Positions 57,400-64,000 of a stretch of 64,000 nt of DNA are shown here, in pieces (within the stretch, counting starts at the first letter, position 1; the number at the start of each line of letters is the position of its first letter). The stretch spans positions 59,525,933 through 59,589,932 of the forward strand of contig NC_081554.1 of the NCBI RefSeq assembly GCF_963082655.1, in the 5' to 3' direction. The stretch comes from Stomoxys calcitrans (Eukaryota > Arthropoda > Insecta > Diptera > Muscidae). The notes beneath the pieces were generated by a model. That model made no database searches and was not told the DNA's origin. It saw nothing but the letters and a program-made list of their open reading frames with translations. Made by a program: the position numbers and the translations under genes.

Positions 57400-58721
57400 G
57401 TGATGTGCATTAGCATCACTTCCCTCAATGAGCCTCTTTTTCCTTGCAGAAGAGGCTTAAACCAGCAACCTAAGGTTCGAAGGCGGTATATCGGAATCGT
57501 AAGTAATATATAGGCAAGTCAGCCAGTAATGAGTCTTATTTATTTAAAGTCTACCTACTTCTATGTCTTCAGTGCTTAGCGACGGAAGAAGAAGACATTA
57601 AGATTATTATTTGCAAAAACTGAGGCCCTGCGTCTACGTCTTAGCCTACAACATTTGTTGTGGAAATCAGGTATTAACGTTTTAAAAGTTTTGCTTAAAA
57701 TTAACAGGATAAATACCATAAGCAACATTTTTAAAACAGGAAGGATTTTCCGGCATGTGCCCAATTCATCAACGAACAACCCACGTATCTACTAATAATA
57801 AATGATGTAACTGTGGTATGAGGTTTTCAATCTTGCGTTTCCCAATGGGCTACTTAAGCTTGAAAGCACGATATAAAGAAAATAAAACCTACTTCCAAAA
57901 TCTCAACTCAAAGAAACATCAACAAAAATTGGAATTACTCCTAAAAAATTTCAGCATGTCAATTTGTCATATCTGCTAAAATATTTTTTTTCTTTTAACA
58001 TAAACATTTTGGATAGACTACTGGACTTTAAGCAACGTCTAGCACGGAACGAATGATTAAATTTTATTGTAAAAAACTGACACAAGTACCCATAAATTTG
58101 TGTTGTAAATTTTTTTAAAATTGACCAAAGAACGGAAAATACGGTAAAAAAAGGTATCTAAAGAAGAGTAGACAAAAATCTCGACGAATACACCAAATAG
58201 TGTTATGCTTCATAATTTTATGTTTTTTTAGTGATGAGGATGATGAGTATTCGGTCAATTAATCAAATAATTAATCAAACCAAGAACTTGGGTAGAAATT
58301 TTAGTTGCCCTTGTGGGGGTCTTTTAAGACATCTTAGAAGATCAGACCTAAGCTAAGTACGTTGTAGCGGTATTAAATGCCTGAAATTATAACAAAAACA
58401 TTTGGACTAAAACAATGTCCACAAGAATTTCAACACAATTTATGGGCTTTTCTACAAAATTAAAAAAAAAATAATCACTATGACTAAACTTGTAAAACAT
58501 CCTAGCTACTAACAATTATTTAAGATTCTGTTAATTCGAACTTTTTTTTATAAAAAATATTTAAAAATTGAGAGTTATTTAAATTTCTATAAGGATTTAT
58601 AATGTCGTCTTGCTTTTATCTTTGGGTTTTCTTGTGTTTAATATCTTATTGTCGATAATTTCTTTTTGTTTTAAAGTTATTTTTTTTTTAGAGAAAATTA
58701 ATTTGTTTCATAGCCATTTAC
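57400..58721. other. Intron, AT-rich; nothing recognised
   Basis: A 67-aa minus frame at 57576-57779 has no recognisable domain. No repeat family seen. Confidence 0.45.
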
Positions 58722-58884
58722 CTATTTCTAATCTACGATATTTGTTAAGTGAATTGTGAGAATGTTTTCTGATTAGTTTTTTGCGTAATTTTGTTTCATT
58801 CTTACTCGTACCGTGCGAGAATTGTTTCGTTGTTCCATTCTGTTGGAAATCGTGGAATGATACATGATTTTGTTTAACGCCATC
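58722..58884 (-). CDS. Exon of Na+/H+ exchanger-like gene (basic tail segment)
   Basis: A 163-nt exon (54 codons, 1 nt). Acceptor 'caactttcatttcag', donor ATAG|GTAAAT. It encodes DGVKQNHVSFHDFQQNGTTK, then a strongly basic end (ETKLRKKLIRKHSHNS, KYRRLEI). If the donor were not used, the frame would stop four codons later (GKWL), giving a short tail. It sits 99 bp from the preceding exon, the only short intron in the window. Confidence 0.86.
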
Positions 58885-58983
58885 CTGAAATGAAAGTTGA
58901 AGAGAGCGGAAAAAATATAAAAAAAAATTCAGATTGAAAAGAAAGAAATTGATGGGGATCGATTTTGAACTCCCCACACGTAC

Positions 58984-59067
58984 CTTATTAGCACCGCGTT
59001 TACTGCGTTTGTGATGTTTACGATCATTGAACATGCGACGGAAATTCATTTGCATTTTGTAGTTAAC
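58984..59067 (-). CDS. Exon of Na+/H+ exchanger-like gene (amphipathic basic segment)
   Basis: An 84-nt exon of exactly 28 codons, phase 0 at both ends. Acceptor 'actcttcttttaag', donor ATAAG|GTACGT. It encodes VNYKMQMNFRRMFNDRKHHK and a basic end. Together with the previous exon (YSRH) it parallels the LYSRH ... MRKRL helix region in the proximal tail of vertebrate NHE3, a regulatory region for calmodulin- and PIP2-type binding in that family. The comparison is from memory. Confidence 0.87.
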
Positions 59068-59438
59068 CTTAAAAGAAGAGTTAATACGAAATATGAATAA
59101 AAAATCCTAAAAAATTAGATTCTTGTTTGTTTTCACAACAACACACCACACATATTATACTCATTAAGTTATCCTTCCAATTTTAAGAGAGTTTTCCAAT
59201 TCCTTTTCCTTTACAATGAATTGCAGAAGGAGGGTCAGTCTTAGTTTTCAAATTTCATTTGGTCCAAAATTAAGTTGAATATTATTGTGTGTGCCAAATT
59301 AAATACAAAAAGCAAATCATGTAAAAATAAAATGCGTACAAAAATCCTGGGAAATACGGAGAAACGTTTACAAAAAACGTTACCCAAAAAATCAAAAAAT
59401 TTTCCAAAATTTTAGAAAGGGTGATTTTTTAGCTTTTA

Positions 59439-60530
59439 TCTTTTTGATAACCCTGATTTAAACAGCTCACGCACGTTTCGTGTTTTGTATCACTGTCAAA
59501 CATCTTCAGCTTGGTCTATAATTTAACCATGAATCGTCTTACAAATGAACCCAACAGATTTTAGGTAATTTGTCATAATGTTGTCATTTGTCAACCGTAG
59601 TTTTCACTGCTTGAACTTATTTGCTCGCCAAGGTCCATCAAAATTGGTTCAGAATTGGATATAGGTCCCACATTGTACTTATAGGGTAGGTGTAGGGTAT
59701 TATACAGTCGGCACCGGCCGACTTTTGCCATTCCTTACTGGTTTTTATTATCAAAATGCGTACTCTGTTGAGAAGGTTCATTGCGGTCTTCTTTCATTTT
59801 ATGGTCAGTTTAATCGACCTCATTTTTGGCTCAATGGCTATGTAAAAAGGCAAAATTGTCGATTTTTGAGTGAAGATCAGCCAGAAGCATTGCAAGAGCT
59901 ACCAATGCATATAAAATAGAAAAAGTCACAGTTTGGTGCGCTTTATGGGCTGGTGACATCATTGGACCGTACTTCTTCAAAGATGATGCGAATCCTAACG
60001 TAACTCTGAATGGTGAGCGCTATCGCGAGATGATATCCAAATTTGTTTTTGGCCAAAATGCAAATGCTTGACTTGCATGGCATGTGGTTCGAACAAGACG
60101 GTGCCATATGCCACACAGCATGCGAAACAATGGACTCATTGAGAGGCGAGTTTGGTGAACATTTTATTTTACGTTTGGAACGGGTCAATTGTCTAGATCG
60201 TGCGATTTAACACCTTTAGACTATTTTTTGTGGGGCTATGTTAAAGCTCATGTCTATACAGATAAGCCCGCTTCAATTGTCGCTTTGGAAAGATAACACT
60301 GAAGCATTTATTCATGAGATACCAGCCGAAATGTTGGTAAGAGTATGCCAAAATTAGAATAATTTGAAGCGCAGTCACGGTCTACATTTGCATGAAATAA
60401 TCTTCAAACATTTAATAATATGGAACATACTATCGATTCAAATAAAGATTTCATGAATTTTTCTGCATTTTATGTGTTGTTTTTTTTTTCAAAAACTTTC
60501 CTATAGCTCTTAAAAAATTACCCTTTATAT
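59439..60530 (+). pseudogene. Mariner transposase pseudogene with TIRs
   Basis: Terminal inverted repeats: 'gggtgattttttagcttt' at the left, 'aaaaaattaccctttat' at the right. The start codon is at about 59529 (MNRLTNEP). Internal fragment at 59725-59919 joins YYQNAYSVEKVHCGLLSFYG to 'HFWLNGYVKRQNCRFLSEDQ', so the DNA-binding and first catalytic part are deleted. Later the frame breaks several times; blocks such as 'WNGSIV' and 'LFFVGLC' remain. Family C sequence is inserted at 59568-59748. Non-functional. Confidence 0.85.
59568..59748 (-). repeat. Family C end inserted in the mariner
   Basis: 'catttgtcaaccgtagtttt', 'aaaattggttcagaattgg' and 'cggccgacttttgccattcc', as at 51360-51590. Confidence 0.75.
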
Positions 60531-60960
60531 AAAAATCTATTTGTGTTTATTTGTTTGTTCCGTATAGACTCATAAACGGCCGAACCGATTACATTGAAAT
60601 TTTGACAGTTTGTGTAGGTTGGTCTGGAAGGAAATAAAGGCTATATAATGTTTTGACATCGGACGGGGGTCGGACCCTCCCCCTTATGCCAAAAACATCA
60701 CCCAAAATCAAAAGTGAACCGATCGGGACAATACGGATATCAAATGAAAGGTATTGGAGAGTAAAATACGAATATGATATTAGAATTTGGGTCCAAGTAA
60801 CCATTGGGCCGCCCCAACCTTAAAACTCGCCCAAACAGACATGTTGGACTTTCATGTCAATGTGGGGTTTAAATGAAAGCTATTCAGAGGTAGATTACGA
60901 ATCTGGCATACAAAATCAGATCAAAGTACAGGGGTCACAAAATTCATGAAAAAATTGTGC
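60531..60960 (+). repeat. Family D interspersed repeat
   Basis: 'cataaacggccgaaccgatt', 'tcggacgggggtcggaccc', 'gggccgccccaaccttaaaa' and 'caatgtggggtttaaatgaa'. Related to 5090-5545. Confidence 0.65.
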
Positions 60961-61108
60961 AATTTTTTTTTTATAAGAAAAAAAAAATAGTTTTCAGCAC
61001 ACACAGTGTTTGCATTGCAAATTTCTTATTTTTTTATGTGTAAGTGTGTGTGTGAGTGTTTGGCTTTGTGCAAGGACCTTTTTTCTGTTGTTTTACAAAA
61101 ATACTCAC
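60961..61108. other. Intron just 3' of the 61.1-kb exon
   Basis: T/A runs and a (GT)-rich stretch near 61040; no other signal. Confidence 0.45.
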
Positions 61109-61165
61109 CTGAGTGGACAAATCTCTGTCATCTACTGCGTGACGGCTATAACTAAGACGACGGTG
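61109..61165 (-). CDS. Exon of Na+/H+ exchanger-like gene (first exon in window)
   Basis: A 57-nt exon of 19 codons: HRRLSYSRHAVDDRDLSTQ, phase 0 at both ends. The acceptor is 'tttaatttttacag' and the donor CAG|GTGAGT, a perfect match to consensus. RRLS is a PKA-type site. The YSRH motif is the clearest match to the proximal tail of NHE3-type exchangers. The transmembrane exchanger domain must be encoded further right, outside the window. The foldback element begins 282 bp upstream. Confidence 0.85.
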
Positions 61166-61446
61166 CTGTAAAAATTAAAAACTTAATTTTACTAAATATG
61201 CTTGCAACAAAAAATTTATTGGAATTGTTTTTTTTTTCATTTTTTCTTGCTGTTGTTGTTTAGCAAATGAAATAACGAAAAGTGTAATGAACCATAGAAC
61301 GACTAAGAAAAAGAACCAATTAAGAACAAAAATTAAAAAAAAATAAACAACATTCATAATAATACAAATATATATTTACATTAGAGATTTTGAAATTAAA
61401 AAATAAAAAAATTTAAAAAAAAGTATAAAAAAATTAAATATATTAA

Positions 61447-62757
61447 AAATCCTTCTTTCTTGCGTTAGTCGAGCTTAAATGACCACGAGAATGTGCGTTA
61501 GCAAGAATAGATTGTTTATGTGAATTGAAGAAATTGCCAGCTATCAGACAGTGGGGCATGGATATCAGAACCATTGGCAGACGCGTTTCTGGGCTGGTGA
61601 TCATTGCCTAGCGTATCATATCCGTCCTAGGCACTGATGAGGGTCACCAGCCCAGAAACGCGTCTGCCAATGGTTCTGATATCCATGCCCGATTGTCGGA
61701 TATAACAACCATTGGCAGACGCGTTTCTGGGCTGGTGACCCTCATCAGTGCCTAGTGAATCATATCCGTTCTAAGCACTGATGAGGATCAACAGCCCAGA
61801 AACGCGTCTGCCAATGGTTGTTATATCAGACAATCGGGCATGGATATAACAACCATTGGCAGACGCGTCCCTGGGCTGGTGACCCTTATCCGTGCCTAGG
61901 ACAGATATGATACACTAGCCACGGATAAGGGTCACCAGCCCAGAAACGCGTCTGCCAATGGTTGGTATATCCATGCCCGATTGTCTGATATAACAACCAT
62001 TGGCAGACGCGTTTCTGGGCTGGTGATCCTCATCAGTGCCTAGCACGGATATGATACACTAGGCACTGATGAGGGCCACCAGCCCAGAAACGCGTCTGTC
62101 AATGGTTGTTATATCAGACAATCGGGCATGGATATAAAAACCATTGGCCGACGCGTTCTAGGCACTGATGAGGATCACCAGCCCAGAAACGCGTCTGCCA
62201 ATGGTTGTTATATCAGACAATCGGGCATGGATATAACAACCATTGGCAGACGCGTTTCTGGCCTGGTGACCCTTATCCTTGCCTAGGACAGATATGATAG
62301 ACTAGCCACGGATATGGGTCACCAGCCCAGAAACGCGTCTGCCAATGGTTGTTATATCCATGCCCGATTGTCTGATATAACAACCATTGGCAGACGCGTT
62401 TCTGGGCTGGTGATCCTCATCAGTGCCTAGAACGGATATGATACACTAGGCACTGATGAGGGTCACCAGCCCAGAAACGCGTCTGCCAATGGTTGTACAA
62501 TTGGGCATGGATATCAGAACCATTGGCAGACGCGTTTCTGGGCTGGTGACCCTCATCAGTGCCTAGAACGGATATGATACACTAGGCACTGATGAGGGTC
62601 ACCAGCCCAGAAACGCGTCTGCCATTGGTTCTGATATTCATGCCCGATTGTCTGATAGGTGGCAATTTCTTTACTTCAATTCATAAAAACAATCTCTGCT
62701 TGCTAACACATATTCTCGTGGCCATTTGAGCTCGACTTACACAAGAAAGAAGGATTT
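61447..62757. mobile_element. Foldback element: TIRs around 16 alternating palindromic arms
   Basis: Terminal inverted repeats of about 100 bp (61447-61555 and 62640-62757, e.g. 'aatccttctttcttg' with its inverse) flank a core with 16 arms containing 'agacgcgtttctgggctggt' or its inverse. Arms alternate strictly: forward near 61581, 61720, 61864, 62005, 62151, 62250, 62394, 62531; reverse between them. The loops contain 'ggatatgatacactaggcac'. No open frame is present. It resembles foldback/FB-type non-autonomous transposons. Confidence 0.88.
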
Positions 62758-62759
62758 AT

Positions 62760-63560
62760 TTAAATGACCGGCTCTAGTAGCTAAAACAAATAAACGAAGA
62801 TAAATACTAAAATACTAAAAAAAAATTTTTAATAAAAAAAAATATTGAAAAAAAAAGATATGTTGGATTAAAAAATTTCAAATAAAAACTAAATTAAAAA
62901 TAAAACTTAAAAGGTATGGTAATATATTTTTTTAAAGGTCACATTCTCTGTTAGTTAATTTTGAAAGAGTGGGGCATTATCCCTTTAAATTTGAAAGGCA
63001 ATTTAAAACGTTGTTATAAGTAGACCTTTCAACAGTGAAGTAAGTCCCATTAATCAACATAAGACTCTGTTAGAAGTGCCAATTCATGCATACAACGATG
63101 TGATATTCAAAGAGCATCACCCAGCCAAAGTTTAAACCAAACTTAGTCAAACATATAGAGTGCTCTCTGGGTAACGTATCATAAGCCAACGATTTTGCGG
63201 TTCGGCCACAATATTCCTCGATTGATAACTTGTTGAAGTTGCCATATTTTTTATTGTTAACTGATAACTACTGTCTGATATAAGACTTTCCTGAAAAGAG
63301 CAGGAAGGAGGCCTTTTAAACCCGCCAGGTGGAAATGTGACAATTCGAGATAATATTCAATGAAAACAGTTGCCTTTCCCTTATATCTTATTTGACAACG
63401 AAATTACACGACCTTGTGAACGACAAAGAAGATGATCCATCTTTAAATTCATTTGGTATAAGGGAAAAACGAAAGCGTTAAGGAACACACCAAGAAATCT
63501 TAACCCATTAACGCCTGTCCCACGATTCCCTTGTTCGATTTTAATCAAATTTTATATATT
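62760..63560. other. Upstream intron; nothing recognised
   Basis: AT-rich to about 62950, then mixed sequence with no repeat, exon or RNA gene recognised. Confidence 0.45.
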
Positions 63561-63574
63561 CGTAATTCCAATTT

Positions 63575-63650
63575 TTTTTATACCCACCACCACAGGATGG
63601 GGGTATACTAATATAGTCATTCCGTTTGTAACACCTCGATATATTCATCT
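63575..63650 (-). repeat. Array-type element end
   Basis: 'tatacccaccaccacaggat', 'gggtatactaatatagtcat' and 'tccgtttgtaacacctcgat' match family A/B ends; the array itself is missing. Confidence 0.65.
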
Positions 63651-63672
63651 CTTTTTCTTCTTTAATTGGCTA

Positions 63673-64000
63673 TGACAGAATATTTCTTCCACTAGCCGAA
63701 CGTAGAATAGGGTTCCAAGCGCCTCGATCTTCTGCGCTCATTCTAAAATCTCTAACACCAAGTTTCGAAGTGTCTCCCACAACTTGATCTTTCCATCGGG
63801 CTTTTGGTCTTCCCGGTTTGCGTGTACCACCGTGTTTGCCGTCAAAAGACTTCTTTGCTAGCCAACGCAGCCGTTTTATTTTGATGCGTGTAACTATGCT
63901 ATCGTCGTCATAAAGCTCATACAGCTCGTGGTTCATACGTCGCCTATATTCTCCGTTAACGCAAACTGGTCCATATATTTTACGAAGAATCTTTCTCTCA
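63673..64000 (-). pseudogene. LINE ORF2 C-terminus, running off the right edge
   Basis: An open frame from the window edge: ERKILRKIYGPVCVNGEYRR, then ELYELYDDDSIVTRIKIKRL, RWLAKKSFDGK, RKPGRPKARWKDQVVGD and a stop at about 63670. The order (IYGPV, RLRWL, GRP..RW.DQV) is that of the end of an RTE/L1-like LINE ORF2. The stretch is open to the edge; whether the upstream part is intact cannot be seen. Confidence 0.75.

Noticed and set aside
61447..62757. CRISPR array
   Set aside because: Arms alternate in orientation and are bounded by terminal inverted repeats; direct repeats with unique spacers are absent.

Overview
This window looks like nuclear DNA of a higher (calyptrate, probably muscid) fly. 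It is AT-rich, carries exons with GT/AG splice sites separated by multi-kilobase introns, and is full of short interspersed elements, mariner-type elements, LINE debris and degenerate tandem arrays. The genus is an inference from the overall repeat style; no single sequence here proves it.

The one convincing host gene runs on the minus strand across most of the window, from the exon at 61109-61165 down to two alternative last exons at 16536-16905 and 11353-11587. Seven internal exons (61109-61165, 58984-59067, 58722-58884, 52679-52807, 46686-46913, 37678-37890, 25957-26293) keep one open frame when joined: every donor phase (0,0,1,1,1,1,2) fits the next acceptor. Both last exons accept phase 2 and end in their own stop codon. 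The joined lengths are 1581 nt (526 aa plus stop) with the 16.5-kb exon and 1446 nt (481 aa plus stop) with the 11.4-kb exon. The encoded region is hydrophilic, Ser/Arg/Pro-rich and has no membrane segments. From motif order (YSRH followed by basic helices, Leu-Pro-Trp acidic blocks, a YNSPSATFLGG block, RRESS and RRGS phosphosites) I infer the cytoplasmic tail of an NHE2/3/5-type Na+/H+ exchanger, fly Nhe2. The membrane domain would lie beyond the right edge. The family name is an inference; the exon structure is read directly.

Layout: 1-11352 is downstream or intergenic DNA made of family A and B tandem-array elements, tandem SINE-like units and LINE remnants. 11353-16905 holds the two last exons with their 3' flanks. 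16906-25956 is an intron with two copies of a LOA/I-like LINE and a mariner MITE. 26294-37677 is an intron with a family A element, a 17-bp minisatellite split by a tRNA-type SINE, an LTR candidate, MITEs and a large inverted duplication. 37891-46685 and 46914-52678 are introns with family B arrays, SINEs, RTE-like fragments and a family C array. 52808-58721 has a MITE, a SINE and LINE pieces. 59068-61108 has a dead mariner. Upstream of the 61.1-kb exon sits a 1.3-kb foldback element (61447-62757), the most unusual structure in the window. A LINE ORF2 C-terminus runs off the right edge.

I see no operon, CRISPR array, prokaryotic gene or complete transposase. Nearly all other open frames are translations of repeats. 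The best candidates for something undescribed are the 16-arm foldback array, the paired alternative tails of the exchanger gene, the large inverted duplication at 34.8-36.2 kb, and the SINE that ends with the same sequence as a local LINE.
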